Of a stretch of 64,000 nt of DNA, positions 9,096 to 17,052 are shown piece after piece. Below the pieces are notes generated by a model. It was given only the letters and a program-made list of their open reading frames with translations, did not search any database and was not told the origin of the DNA. Each line of letters starts with the position of its first letter. Position 1 is the first letter of the stretch. Location: the NCBI GenBank assembly GCA_963850995.1, contig CAWKNQ010000004.1:434001-498000 (forward strand). Direction: 5' to 3'. Made by a program: the position numbers and the translations under genes. The stretch is from Gaiellasilicea sp963850995 (GTDB lineage: Bacteria; Actinomycetota; Thermoleophilia; Gaiellales; Gaiellaceae).

Positions 9096-9258
9096 CGCAT
9101 CACTCCTTACCAGAGGCGGACGGTTCGCGGCTCCGTGACCCCTTCTCCACCGACGCTGCGGGTCGGTCGAAGCCGGTCTTTACCGGCCGCAATTCATATT
9201 TCCGTGCTTTTCGAGCAGTTTTCGGGGCAGGGGAAAAGCCTGTGGAAGCTGTGGAAAG

Positions 9259-10155
9259 TCAGGCGAGAACGCCCATGGCACGGAACTTCGCGCGCCGGCG
9301 GGCGCGCAGCTTCTCCTGGGGGACGTCGACGAGCTCGTCGAGCGCGTCGGCGATCGCAGCGCCCACCAGCCGCGCCGCCTCGTCGGGGCTTTCGTGCGCG
9401 CCGCCCAGCGGCTCAGGGACGATTCCGTCGATCACGCCGAGCTCGAGGCAGTGCGCCGCATCCGGCTTGAACGCGGCCGCCGCCTTCCGTTTCTCGCCCG
9501 CGTCGCGCCAGAGGATCGCCGCGCAGCCCTCCGGCGAGATCACCGAGTAGATCGCGTTCTCCTGCATGAGCACGCGGTCGGCGAGCGCGATCGCGACGGC
9601 GCCGCCGGAGCCGCCTTCGCCGATCACACACGCAACGGTCGGGACTCTGAGCCGCGCCATCCTGGCCTGGGAGCGCGCGATCGCGCCGCCCTGACCGTGC
9701 TGCTCGGCCGCGATACCCGGATACGCGCCCGGCGTGTCGACGAGCGTGACGACCGGGAACCGGTGCCGGTCTGCAAGCTCCATCACCCGCATGGCCTTCC
9801 TGTAGCCCTCCGGGTAGGCCATGCCGAAGTTCCGCCGCGTCCGCTCCTTGATGTCGCGCCCCTTCTGGTGCCCGATCAGAGCCACGGTGCGGCCCTCGAG
9901 CTTTCCCAATCCGGTGACGATGGCCGCATCGTCCGCCCGACCCCGGTCGCCGTGCAGCTCGAACCAGTCCCCCAGGATCCGCTCCACGTAGTCGAGCGTG
10001 TACGGGCGCTCCTCGTGGCGGGCCAGCTCGACCTTGTCCCAGATCTCCTCGTCGGTCGGCTCGGCCTCGATCCTGTCGAGCTGGCGCTTCAATCGCTCGA
10101 GCTCGCCCGAGAGACGGGCCCCGCGGAGCAGATCGAGACCGCCTAGCTTGCTCAA
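9259..10155 (-). CDS. accA: Acetyl-CoA carboxylase carboxyltransferase subunit alpha
   Basis: 298 residues. The alpha half of the carboxyltransferase that moves the carboxyl group from biotin to acetyl-CoA, making malonyl-CoA for fatty acid synthesis. Recognised by RNFGMAYPEGYRKA, LVDTPGAYPGIAAEQHGQ and the oxyanion-type GEGGSGGAVAIALADR region. The start is uncertain. TTG 10155 is the only standard codon, but the same frame is open upstream to the accD stop and the usual N-terminal helix would extend there. It follows accD immediately, as in organisms that keep alpha and beta as separate genes. Confidence 0.92.
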   Translation of the reverse strand: MSKLGGLDLLRGARLSGELERLKRQLDRIEAEPTDEEIWDKVELARHEERPYTLDYVERILGDWFELHGDRGRADDAAIVTGLGKLEGRTVALIGHQKGRDIKERTRRNFGMAYPEGYRKAMRVMELADRHRFPVVTLVDTPGAYPGIAAEQHGQGGAIARSQARMARLRVPTVACVIGEGGSGGAVAIALADRVLMQENAIYSVISPEGCAAILWRDAGEKRKAAAAFKPDAAHCLELGVIDGIVPEPLGGAHESPDEAARLVGAAIADALDELVDVPQEKLRARRRAKFRAMGVLA

Positions 10156-10192
10156 GCGGTCACGGAGCCTGATCTCTGCATCACGGGGCAGC

Positions 10193-11032
10193 CTACTCTC
10201 CTCCGAACAGCCGGATCAGGCGAGCGAGCGTCGGCCGCAGCTCGCCCCGCGGCACGATCGAGTCGACGTGGCCGAAGCGGAGATTCGACTCGGCGAGCCC
10301 GAAGTCGTCGGGCAGCTTCTCCCGCGTCGTCTGGGCGACAACACGAGGCCCGGCGAACGACATCAGCGCGCCCGGCTCGGCGAGCAGCACGTCGCCGAGG
10401 CTGGCGAAGCTCGCGAGCAGGCCGCCGGTGGTCGGATGCGCCATCACGGAGATCAGCGCGCAGCCCGCGTCGTGCAACTCCTCGACCGCGACGACCGTCT
10501 TCGGCAGCTGCATCAGCGCCAGGATCCCCTCCTGCATCCGGGCGCCGCCGGAGGCGGAGACGGAGATCAGCGGGACGCCGGCGTCAGCCGCGCTCTCGCA
10601 CGCGCGCGTGAACTTCTCGCCCGTCACCGAGCCCATCGAGCCGCCCATGAACGCGAAATCCATCACCGCGAGCTCACACGGCAGCTCCTCGATCGTGGCG
10701 CTGCCGATCACGAGCGCGTCGCCGAGGCCGGTCGCGACCTCCGCCTCGGCGAGCCGCTCGTTGTAGGCGCGCAGGTCGAAGAAGTCGAGCGGGTCGGCAG
10801 AGCGCAGGTCGGCCGCCTCTTCGGCGAAGCTCCCTTCGTCCGCGAGCTGGGCGATCCGCTCGCGCGCCCGCACCGGAAAGTGGTGCCCACAGTGAGAACA
10901 GACACGCAGGTTCGCGCGGAGCTCCTCGTCCCGGTAGTGCGAGCCGCAGCCGGGACAGGTGTTCGGATGCTGTTTCGGAGCCGGCTCGGGCGCCTGCTTG
11001 TGCTCGATCGAGACGTCGATTCGTTCGGCCAT
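10193..11032 (-). CDS. accD: Acetyl-CoA carboxylase carboxyltransferase subunit beta
   Basis: 279 residues. An N-terminal four-cysteine zinc ribbon (CPGCG at about 26 and CSHCG at about 45) is followed by the crotonase-like fold with MDFAFMGGSMGSVTGEKF, SASGGARMQEG and AHPTTGGLLASFA, all typical of AccD. Forms the heterotetrameric carboxyltransferase with AccA, encoded next. ATG start. It lies about 5 kb from the fab operon that uses malonyl-CoA. Confidence 0.95.
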   Translation of the reverse strand: MAERIDVSIEHKQAPEPAPKQHPNTCPGCGSHYRDEELRANLRVCSHCGHHFPVRARERIAQLADEGSFAEEAADLRSADPLDFFDLRAYNERLAEAEVATGLGDALVIGSATIEELPCELAVMDFAFMGGSMGSVTGEKFTRACESAADAGVPLISVSASGGARMQEGILALMQLPKTVVAVEELHDAGCALISVMAHPTTGGLLASFASLGDVLLAEPGALMSFAGPRVVAQTTREKLPDDFGLAESNLRFGHVDSIVPRGELRPTLARLIRLFGGE

Positions 11033-11066
11033 CGTCGGAGTTTAGACCTGCCCTTCCCGGAGACGG

Positions 11067-11843
11067 TTACAGCCCAGACGAGGCGGCGAGGCGTGCGAGC
11101 TTCGGCGCGTTCGCGGGGTCGGGGAGGAGGCCGCTGAAGCCGAGGCCGGCGAGCCGGGAGCGCATGGCGACCTCGCGCAGCAGCCGTTCGAGCTCCTCGA
11201 GGCGCAGCCCGTCGGGCTCCGGCATGAAGACGGCGAGCTCACCGGGCTCGACCGCGTCACCGTCGAGCGCGACGTAGACGGCATCCGTGCCCTCGAGCGC
11301 CCGCTCGACGGCGTCCTCGCCCCGGTGCAGCCCGCTCGACTCGATGAACTCGAGCTCCGGCGGGTCGAGGTTGCGGGCTCCGATCAACGCGACGTTGGCC
11401 GGCTCGACGGCTGCTCCGTCGAGCAGCATCCGTAGCGGCATCCCCCACGCGTTGCCGGACGGGGAGCTCTCCGGAGTGTTCAGATCGCCGTGCGCGTCGA
11501 TCCAGACGACGGCGAGCGTGTCCTCGCGGGCCGAGAGGGCCTCGACGGCGCCGACGTGCGAGCAGCAGCACCCACCGAGGACGAGCGGCCGGTCTGGGAG
11601 CTCCGCCGCCAGCACGAGCGACTGCTCGGCGAGCGTGTCTGCCTCGATCACCGTCGCCTCCGGGTAGGGCAGCTCCAGGAACGCCGCCGCAGCCATCGCC
11701 TCGCCGCCGTCGCCCCAGGCCTGTGGAACCCGGACGAGGCCGGCAGCGAACTCGCGCCCGCATGCGTGACACTGGTACTCCGGCCCGAGCGCAACAGCAG
11801 TCAGCGTGCGGCAGTCGGGACATCGTGCGCGGAGACGGCTCAC
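11067..11843 (-). CDS. Arginase/agmatinase-fold protein with N-terminal zinc ribbon
   Basis: 258 residues. The first 35 carry two CxxC pairs (C8/C11 and C25/C28), a zinc ribbon not usual in ureohydrolases. The rest is the arginase fold: WIDAHGDLNTPESSPSGNAWG (114-134) supplies the central metal-binding Asp/His cluster and VALDGDAVEPGE (191-202) the second Asp pair. The first metal motif, normally GGDHS, reads GGCCCSH here (90-96). The substrate is unknown; it might be a guanidino or formimino compound. GTG start overlaps the stop of the upstream GNAT gene (GTGA), the last step of a run of tightly packed genes from the HAD hydrolase downward. Confidence 0.75.
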   Translation of the reverse strand: MSRLRARCPDCRTLTAVALGPEYQCHACGREFAAGLVRVPQAWGDGGEAMAAAAFLELPYPEATVIEADTLAEQSLVLAAELPDRPLVLGGCCCSHVGAVEALSAREDTLAVVWIDAHGDLNTPESSPSGNAWGMPLRMLLDGAAVEPANVALIGARNLDPPELEFIESSGLHRGEDAVERALEGTDAVYVALDGDAVEPGELAVFMPEPDGLRLEELERLLREVAMRSRLAGLGFSGLLPDPANAPKLARLAASSGL

Positions 11844-12742
11844 AGCGCCTTCCGGTAGCAGTCCGCCCTGCGCTCGACGCTCATGCCCGCCCGCTCATAG
11901 AGCGCGACCGCGCCCGTCAGGTTCTCGGCGTCGACGCCCAAACTGGCGCGCTTCATCCCGCGCCGCTGCATCTCGACGAAGGAGTGCCGCAGCAACGCGA
12001 GCCCGAGCCCACGACGGCGCCACGGCCGCCGGACTGCGAGGACTCGACAGAACCCGTGCTCGGGGTCGCCGGAGGAGTGGACAGCGCAGAGGGACACGCC
12101 GGCGACCTCGGCTCCGTCACGCGCGACGAACCACAGAGTCGGGTCGAACTGCGGGCTCTGGACCATCCACTTCCGCCACTCCTCGATCGTTTCGTCCTTG
12201 TGCTCCCAGTGGTCGCGGAACGCCTCCTGCTGCGCCGCGTGAACCTCCGCTTCGTCCTCAGGGGCGTAGATCCCGACCTCGATCCCGTCGGGCAAGTCCG
12301 GCTTGTCGACGTCGCCGAGCGCGATCGACATGCGGTACGACGATCGAATCGGCACATAGCCCGCCGCCTCGAACACCGACCGCATCGTCTCGTCCACATC
12401 GGGCACGTATGCCATCGCAAGAGCGCCTGGGTCGACGTCCGGCCGCGCCCGGCGCTCCATCTCCTCCAGGAGCGCGGCGCCGGCGTCGGCTTCGCCGGCG
12501 AGGGCCCGGATGTCCAGCCAGGCTCGGTCGCGATCGAGCTCGCGCCAGCGATCGGCGTACCCCATCGGACGCCCGCTTTCCTCGGCGAGCAGCACCTCGA
12601 GCTCTGTGTGCGCGAACCAGGAGCGCACCTCTCCCTCCGTCAGCTCGGCCTCGCCGTAGTGCGCGAGTGAGATCTCGTTGAGCAGATCGGCGATGCGGCC
12701 CGCATCCGCCTCGTTCGCGCTGATGAGCCGGGGACGCGACAT
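11840..12742 (-). CDS. Double-GNAT acetyltransferase-like protein
   Basis: 300 residues built from two GNAT halves, like MshD-type proteins. The C-terminal half is intact: RVLAVRRPWRRRGLGLALLRHSF is the acetyl-CoA pyrophosphate loop, followed by LGVDAENLTGAVALYERAGM. The N-terminal half is more divergent and lacks an obvious R/QxxGxG/A loop. ATG at 12740-12742 overlaps the stop of the preceding gene by one base (TGATG). Similar along its length to the next gene upstream, so the pair looks like a tandem duplication. The acceptor substrate is not predictable. Confidence 0.82.
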   Translation of the reverse strand: MSRPRLISANEADAGRIADLLNEISLAHYGEAELTEGEVRSWFAHTELEVLLAEESGRPMGYADRWRELDRDRAWLDIRALAGEADAGAALLEEMERRARPDVDPGALAMAYVPDVDETMRSVFEAAGYVPIRSSYRMSIALGDVDKPDLPDGIEVGIYAPEDEAEVHAAQQEAFRDHWEHKDETIEEWRKWMVQSPQFDPTLWFVARDGAEVAGVSLCAVHSSGDPEHGFCRVLAVRRPWRRRGLGLALLRHSFVEMQRRGMKRASLGVDAENLTGAVALYERAGMSVERRADCYRKAL

Positions 12743-13665
12743 CAGCGCTCGCCGGGGCGCAGCTCCTTCTCGTACACGATCGCGTGCCACAGCGTCCGCA
12801 TCCCGGCGCGCTCGTAGACGCGCGTCGCGCCGGTCGGGCTCTCCGCGTCGACGCCGAGGCCGACCCTGCGCTCGCCGCGGCGCCAGAACTCGGCGAACGC
12901 CGTCTTCAAGAGCGCCTCCGCGATCCCACGCCGGCGATACGCGGGCCGCACGCCGAGGGCGTCGACCCAGCCCAGGTCGGGATCGTTCTTCTGCTCGCAG
13001 ATCGAGATGCCCGCGATCTCGTCGTCGGCGACCGCCGCCCACCACAACGTCGGATCGAACGTGGTCTTGTCCTGACGCTTTCGCCACTCCTCCCACGCCA
13101 TCGGCCGGAACTCCCAGTGGGACGCGAACGAGTCCTGGTGCGTGTCGTAGAAAGCCTGCGCCTCGTCGGGATGGCGGTAGAGACGGATCTCGATCCCGGG
13201 CACGTCGGGCACCTCCGGCTCCGCCTCGAGATCGATCTGCATGCCGCGAAAGCCGCGCACGGACTCGTACCCGCGCTCGCGATAGAAGCGGTCGGTGCAC
13301 TCGTCCGTGTCGAGCGTTCCGTTCTGGAGGTACACGCGCTCCCCCGCCGGCACGCTCGACTCTTCGGCACGGGCACGCTCCTCGATCAGCCGTACGATCG
13401 CGCTGCCCACGCCGCGGCGCCGGTGCTCCGGATGGACGTAGCCGTCGCCCAGGAGCCGCCCGCTCCTGGCCTCGAAGCTCGAGTAGCCGACGATCGTGCC
13501 GTCGAGCTCGACCACCCAGGCGTCGCGCTCGAGGTCGAGTCGGCTCCATTCGTCGGCGAGGTCGCTCGCAGTCCAGTCCGAGTCGCCCGCCACGGCGGCG
13601 TCGGCCGCCCGCAGCACGGCGAGGACAGCCTCCAGGTCGGCTTGCACGGGCTGGCGGATGTTCAC
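12742..13665 (-). CDS. Double-GNAT acetyltransferase-like protein
   Basis: 307 residues with two GNAT domains. The N-terminal one has GDGYVHPEHRRRGVGSAIVR near 75-95 and the C-terminal one has VDALGVRPAYRRRGIAEALLK near 240-260, so both acetyl-CoA loops look intact, unlike its neighbour. The segment W..R....FDPTLWW is shared with the neighbour (W..W....FDPTLWF), supporting duplication. GTG start overlaps the HAD gene stop (GTGA). Mycothiol synthase MshD has the same two-domain plan, but the identity is too uncertain to name it so. Confidence 0.82.
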   Translation of the reverse strand: MNIRQPVQADLEAVLAVLRAADAAVAGDSDWTASDLADEWSRLDLERDAWVVELDGTIVGYSSFEARSGRLLGDGYVHPEHRRRGVGSAIVRLIEERARAEESSVPAGERVYLQNGTLDTDECTDRFYRERGYESVRGFRGMQIDLEAEPEVPDVPGIEIRLYRHPDEAQAFYDTHQDSFASHWEFRPMAWEEWRKRQDKTTFDPTLWWAAVADDEIAGISICEQKNDPDLGWVDALGVRPAYRRRGIAEALLKTAFAEFWRRGERRVGLGVDAESPTGATRVYERAGMRTLWHAIVYEKELRPGER

Positions 13666-14321
13666 GCCGGAACGAGCTCGTCGAGCGTGTCCGGCAACGC
13701 GGAAAGGTCAGGCAGCTCCCGGTTCGGCTCCGGATCGGCCGTCTCGCCGAGCCGGTTGACCCACACGGTGGTCAGGCCGAGCTCCCGCCCCGGGGCGATG
13801 TCGTGGAAGAGGCTCGCGCCGACGTGCGCGTGCCGACCCTTGTCGGCCGTCGTCAGCTCGAAGAACCGCTGCCAGTGCCCGTGTGCAGGCTTGTACGAGC
13901 TCACGTCCTCCGCGGTGACGATCACGTCGATCGGGACGCGAAGCGCCTTCTGGGACTCGGTGATCAACGCGTGGTCCGTGTTCGAGAGAATCGCGAGGTT
14001 CCAGCCGCGCCGACGCAGGTCGGCGAGCGCGTCCGGCACTTCGCGGAAGGGCGGCCAGTCCGGCAACGACCGCGCGAGCGCCCCTGAGTCGCCTTCGGGG
14101 ATCGGCAACTCGGCCTCGGTGGCGAGCCGCTCGAGCGTCAGCGAGAGCACCTCCGCGTAGCTGCGGTACGACTCGGCCTGCACCTCGGGCTCGAGCCGGT
14201 GGTAGCGCCCGAGCAGCTCCGGAGCACGCGCGGCACCGAAGAGATGCTCCAGCACGGCGCCGATCCCGGCGTTCCAGTCGATCAGCGTGCCGTAGCAGTC
14301 GAACGTGGCCCAGCGGGACAT
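13662..14321 (-). CDS. HAD-superfamily hydrolase (haloacid dehalogenase type)
   Basis: 219 residues. Motif I DCYGTLIDW at 8-16 holds the nucleophile Asp, motif II is LAILSNTD near 108, and motif III Lys is in SSYKPAHGHWQRF near 140. A later HVGASLFHDIAPGRELGLTTVWVNR carries the motif IV acid. The helical cap between motifs I and II fits the class I haloacid-dehalogenase/phosphoglycolate-phosphatase type. ATG start at 14321. It heads the leftward run of GNAT and arginase-like genes. Substrate unknown. Confidence 0.88.
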   Translation of the reverse strand: MSRWATFDCYGTLIDWNAGIGAVLEHLFGAARAPELLGRYHRLEPEVQAESYRSYAEVLSLTLERLATEAELPIPEGDSGALARSLPDWPPFREVPDALADLRRRGWNLAILSNTDHALITESQKALRVPIDVIVTAEDVSSYKPAHGHWQRFFELTTADKGRHAHVGASLFHDIAPGRELGLTTVWVNRLGETADPEPNRELPDLSALPDTLDELVPA

Positions 14322-14357
14322 GGCGTGAGCTTAGAGCTTCCGACGTGATGTGGCCTC

Positions 14358-14468
14358 GTCGCCGGGTGCGCCGGGTGGTACGAGGCAAGGACGCAGGGAG
14401 CGTCGATATGCGGGCATATCGACGCGACTGAGGACGCAGCATTCGTGCCGCCCGGCGTGCCCGGCGGC
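14358..14468 (+). ncRNA. Structured RNA-like element upstream of a GNAT gene
   Basis: A 26-base-pair outer stem joins 14358-14383 to 14443-14468. All five non-Watson-Crick pairs in it are G-U if the plus strand is transcribed, but would be A-C on the minus strand. An inner 11-pair stem (14400-14410 with 14415-14425, CGGG loop) caps it. Between the stems is a nearly symmetric internal loop of 16 and 17 bases whose two sides both contain AGGACGCAG. No open frame fits. It ends 27 bases before the GNAT gene at 14496, so it is either a leader control element or an independent RNA. I cannot match it to a named RNA class. Confidence 0.6.
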
Positions 14469-14495
14469 TAGAGCCTCATTGCGTCGGGAGCTCTA

Positions 14496-14972
14496 GTGTG
14501 GGGGCTGTGCTCCCTCCGTCCCGAGGACTGGCCGGCCGTGGCGGCGATCTTCGCGGAGGGGATCGCTACGGGCCACGCCACGTTCGAGACGGCGGTGCCC
14601 ACCTGGGAGGCCTGGGACGCCGCGCACCTGCCCGAGCACCGGCTCGTGGCCGAGCTCGACGGCGAGATCGCAGGCTGGGTCGCCGTCGTGCCCTACTCGC
14701 GCCGCGACGTCTACTCGGGCGTGGGCGAGGAGAGCGTGTACGTCGCGAAGGCGGCGCGCGGACAAGGCGTCGGTCGCGCTCTTCTCGAAGCGGTGGTGGC
14801 GAGCGCCCGTTCCGGCGGTCTCTGGACGCTGCAGGCCGGAATCTTCCCCGAGAACGAGGCGAGCCTCGCACTCCACCGCGCGCTCGGCTTCCGCGAGGTC
14901 GGCGTGCGCGAGAGGATCGGCCGGCTGGACGGCCGCTGGCGAGACGTCGTCCTGCTCGAGCTGCGCCTGTAG
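14496..14972 (+). CDS. GNAT acetyltransferase, phosphinothricin acetyltransferase-like
   Basis: 158 residues, a single complete GNAT domain. LRPEDWPAVAAIFAEGIATG opens it, and VYVAKAARGQGVGRALLEAVV (about 85-105) is the acetyl-CoA loop. The ending, EASLALHRALGFREVGVRERIGRLDGRWRDVVLLEL, is characteristic of the Pat/MddA (methionine sulfoximine and phosphinothricin acetyltransferase) group. The native substrate is more likely an amino-acid analogue than the herbicide. GTG start with GGGAGC a few bases upstream. The large hairpin at 14358-14468 lies in its leader. Confidence 0.85.
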   Translation: MWGLCSLRPEDWPAVAAIFAEGIATGHATFETAVPTWEAWDAAHLPEHRLVAELDGEIAGWVAVVPYSRRDVYSGVGEESVYVAKAARGQGVGRALLEAVVASARSGGLWTLQAGIFPENEASLALHRALGFREVGVRERIGRLDGRWRDVVLLELRL

Positions 14973-14996
14973 CCAAGTAACAGTCTGTTACTTGGC
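14972..14996. repeat. Palindrome with AACAGTCTGTT core, copy 1
   Basis: Twelve-base arms GCCAAGTAACAG and CTGTTACTTGGC around a single central T. It starts on the last base of the GNAT stop codon. As RNA it would form a hairpin that could end the GNAT transcript on one strand and the fabF transcript on the other. Related copies lie at 15028-15050 and inside rsmG at 36989-37012. Confidence 0.7.
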
Positions 14997-15027
14997 CGAA
15001 TCCTCGCGCGAGCGCGGCCCGAGCGGA

Positions 15028-15050
15028 CCTTGTAACAGTCTGTTGCAAGG
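15028..15050. repeat. Palindrome with AACAGTCTGTT core, copy 2
   Basis: CCTTGTAACAG, central T, CTGTTGCAAGG: all arm positions pair, with one T-G wobble. It shares the 11-base core with the copy 32 bases to the left but has different outer arms. Lies between the convergent GNAT and fabF genes, followed by another GC-rich inverted stretch to 15067. Confidence 0.65.
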
Positions 15051-15067
15051 CTTCGCGCGCAGGCGCG

Positions 15068-16324
15068 CTACGGCTCGAGCTTGCGGAAGACGACGCACGC
15101 GTTGTGGCCGCCGAAGCCGAACGAGTTGGAGACGCCGACCTGGATCTCGGACCGGCGCGCCTCGTTCGGGATGTAGTCGAGATCGCACTCGGGATCCTCG
15201 ACCTCGAGGTTGATCGTCGGCGGCAGGATGCCGCGCTGCGTCGCGAGAATCGTGAAGATCGCCTCGACCGCGCCTGCGGCGCCGAGGCAGTGGCCCGTCG
15301 CGCCCTTCGTGGAGGAGACCGGCGTCTTGTACGCGTTCTCCTCACCGACGGCGAGCTTGATCACGCGGGTCTCCGACGAGTCGCCGAGCGGAGTCGAGGT
15401 GCCGTGGGCATTGATGTAGCCGATCTCGGACGGGTCGATACCCGCGTCGGCGAAGGCCATCTGCATCGCCCGGGCGGGGTTCGTGCCGGAGGGATCGGGC
15501 TCGGTCATGTGGTTCGCGTCGGAGGAGACGCCGTATCCGATCAGCTCGGCGTAGATCTTCGCCCCGCGCGCCCGCGCATGCTCGAGCTCCTCGAGCACGA
15601 CCGTGCCTCCCGCCTCGCCCATGACGAATCCGTCGCGCTCGGCATCGAACGGGCGCGAGGCGCGCTTCGGGTCCTCGTTCCGGCGCGAGAGCGCGCGCAT
15701 GGCGCCGAAGCCCGCGATCCCGACGCGCGTGATCCCCGCCTCGGTGCCGCCGCAGATCATCGCGTCGGCGCGACCCAGCCGGATCGCGTCGGCCCCCTCG
15801 CCGATCGCCATGTTCGAGGCCGCGCAGGCCGTGCACTGCGACGAGAGCGGGCCGCGCGTGCCGAGCTCCATCGAGACCCAGCCGGCGCCCATATTCGGGA
15901 TGATCGCCGTGATCGAGAAGGGATTGACCCGATCGGGGCCCCGCTCGATCAGCGTCTCGTAGCAGTCCTGGAAGGCTCCGAGACCGCCGATCCCGGTTGC
16001 GATCGAGGCGCCGACGCGGTCGGCCTCTTTCGCGATGTCGAGTCCCGAGTCGGCCTCCGCCTGACGGGCCGCGGCGAGGACCATCTGCGCGAACCGGTCC
16101 ATGCGCCTGGCCTGCTTGCGCTCGATCCACTGCGTCGGGTCGAACTCCTTCAGCTCGCAGGCGAAGTGGACCGGGAACTCGTTCGCGTCGAACTGCTGGA
16201 TCTCGGCTGCGCCGGACTCGCCCGCGATCAGGCGCTCCCACGAGGTCTCGGCGTCGTTGCCGAGCGGCGACACCATGCCGACGCCGGTGACGACGACGCG
16301 CCTTCTTCCGTTTTCTCCCGCCAC
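15068..16324 (-). CDS. fabF: Beta-ketoacyl-ACP synthase II
   Basis: 418 residues. Condensing enzyme that elongates acyl-ACP with malonyl-ACP. The thiolase-fold catalytic triad is visible: nucleophile C167 in CTACAASNMAIG, His in NAHGTSTPLGD, and His in KGATGHCLGAAG. The C-terminal FGFGGHNACVVFR segment is typical. GTG start overlaps the fabG stop by one base. It is the last gene of the fatty-acid operon and ends before a pair of palindromes. Confidence 0.96.
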   Translation of the reverse strand: MAGENGRRRVVVTGVGMVSPLGNDAETSWERLIAGESGAAEIQQFDANEFPVHFACELKEFDPTQWIERKQARRMDRFAQMVLAAARQAEADSGLDIAKEADRVGASIATGIGGLGAFQDCYETLIERGPDRVNPFSITAIIPNMGAGWVSMELGTRGPLSSQCTACAASNMAIGEGADAIRLGRADAMICGGTEAGITRVGIAGFGAMRALSRRNEDPKRASRPFDAERDGFVMGEAGGTVVLEELEHARARGAKIYAELIGYGVSSDANHMTEPDPSGTNPARAMQMAFADAGIDPSEIGYINAHGTSTPLGDSSETRVIKLAVGEENAYKTPVSSTKGATGHCLGAAGAVEAIFTILATQRGILPPTINLEVEDPECDLDYIPNEARRSEIQVGVSNSFGFGGHNACVVFRKLEP

Positions 16325-17052
16325 TACATCCCCAGTCCGCCGTCGACGAGCAACACCTCGCCCGTGATGAACGAAGCCGCGTCGGAGCAGAGGAAGCGTA
16401 CCGCTCCGGCGACGTCCTCAGGATCGCCGAGCCGGCCCAGCGGCGTCGCCTCGAGCATCGCGGCGGTCGCGTCCTCGGGCAGGACGTCCGTGAGCTGCGT
16501 CTTCACGTAGCCGGGCGCGACAACGTTCGCCCGCACGTTGCGCGACCCGAGCTCGCGCGCGAGCGACTTCGTGAAGCCGATGATCCCGGCCTTCGAGGCG
16601 CCGTAGTTGGTCTGGCCCCAGTTCCCGTGCACGCCGACGACCGAGGAGATGTTGACGATCGACCCAGCCCGCTTCTTCATCATCGGCCGGGTGACCGCGC
16701 GGCAGGTGTAGAAGACGGACGAGAGGTTCGTGTCGAGCACCGTGCGCCAGTCGTCGTCCGACATCCGGGCGAGCAAGCCGTCGCGCGTGAGCCCGGCGTT
16801 GTTGACGAGGATGTCGAGGTCGCCGGCCTCTTCGACGAGGCGCCGCGCCTCCTCTGCGTCGGAGACGTCCGCCTGGACCGCGCGGCCGCCGATCTCCCCC
16901 GCGAGCGCCTCGGCCTCGTCACGGCCCGAGCGATAGCCGACGACGACGCTCGCGCCCGCCGCCGCGAGCTCGGCCGCGATCGCTCGTCCGATCCCACGGG
17001 ATGCTCCTGTGACAAGTGCTGTCTTCCCGTCCAAGGACGCGAAGTCAGGCAA
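16324..17052 (-). CDS. fabG: 3-oxoacyl-ACP reductase
   Basis: 242-residue short-chain dehydrogenase that reduces 3-ketoacyl-ACP with NADPH. Cofactor motif TGASRGIGRAIA at 16-27, NNAG near 88, and catalytic Ser-Tyr-Lys in NISSVVG and YGASKAG. The C-terminus FITGEVLLVDGG is typical of FabG. The first possible start is TTG at 17050-17052, overlapping fabD by 8 bases. A second TTG seven codons in (before DGKTALVTGA) is an alternative. acpP, which usually follows fabG, is absent. Confidence 0.94.
   Translation of the reverse strand: MPDFASLDGKTALVTGASRGIGRAIAAELAAAGASVVVGYRSGRDEAEALAGEIGGRAVQADVSDAEEARRLVEEAGDLDILVNNAGLTRDGLLARMSDDDWRTVLDTNLSSVFYTCRAVTRPMMKKRAGSIVNISSVVGVHGNWGQTNYGASKAGIIGFTKSLARELGSRNVRANVVAPGYVKTQLTDVLPEDATAAMLEATPLGRLGDPEDVAGAVRFLCSDAASFITGEVLLVDGGLGM

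Noticed and set aside
9096..9258. TGTGGAAGC/TGTGGAAAG pair (near 9240) resembling DnaA boxes
   Set aside because: Only two weak matches, far from dnaA and not in a divergent region; likely chance.
6087..9470. Very long open frame opposite ligD on the plus strand
   Set aside because: It is the G+C-rich mirror of ligD, made of Arg/Asp/His/Gly-rich text with no domain, and overlaps two certain genes.
12742..13665. Naming the double-GNAT gene mshD
   Set aside because: Two-domain plan is shared by many GNATs, and no other mycothiol genes are in the window.
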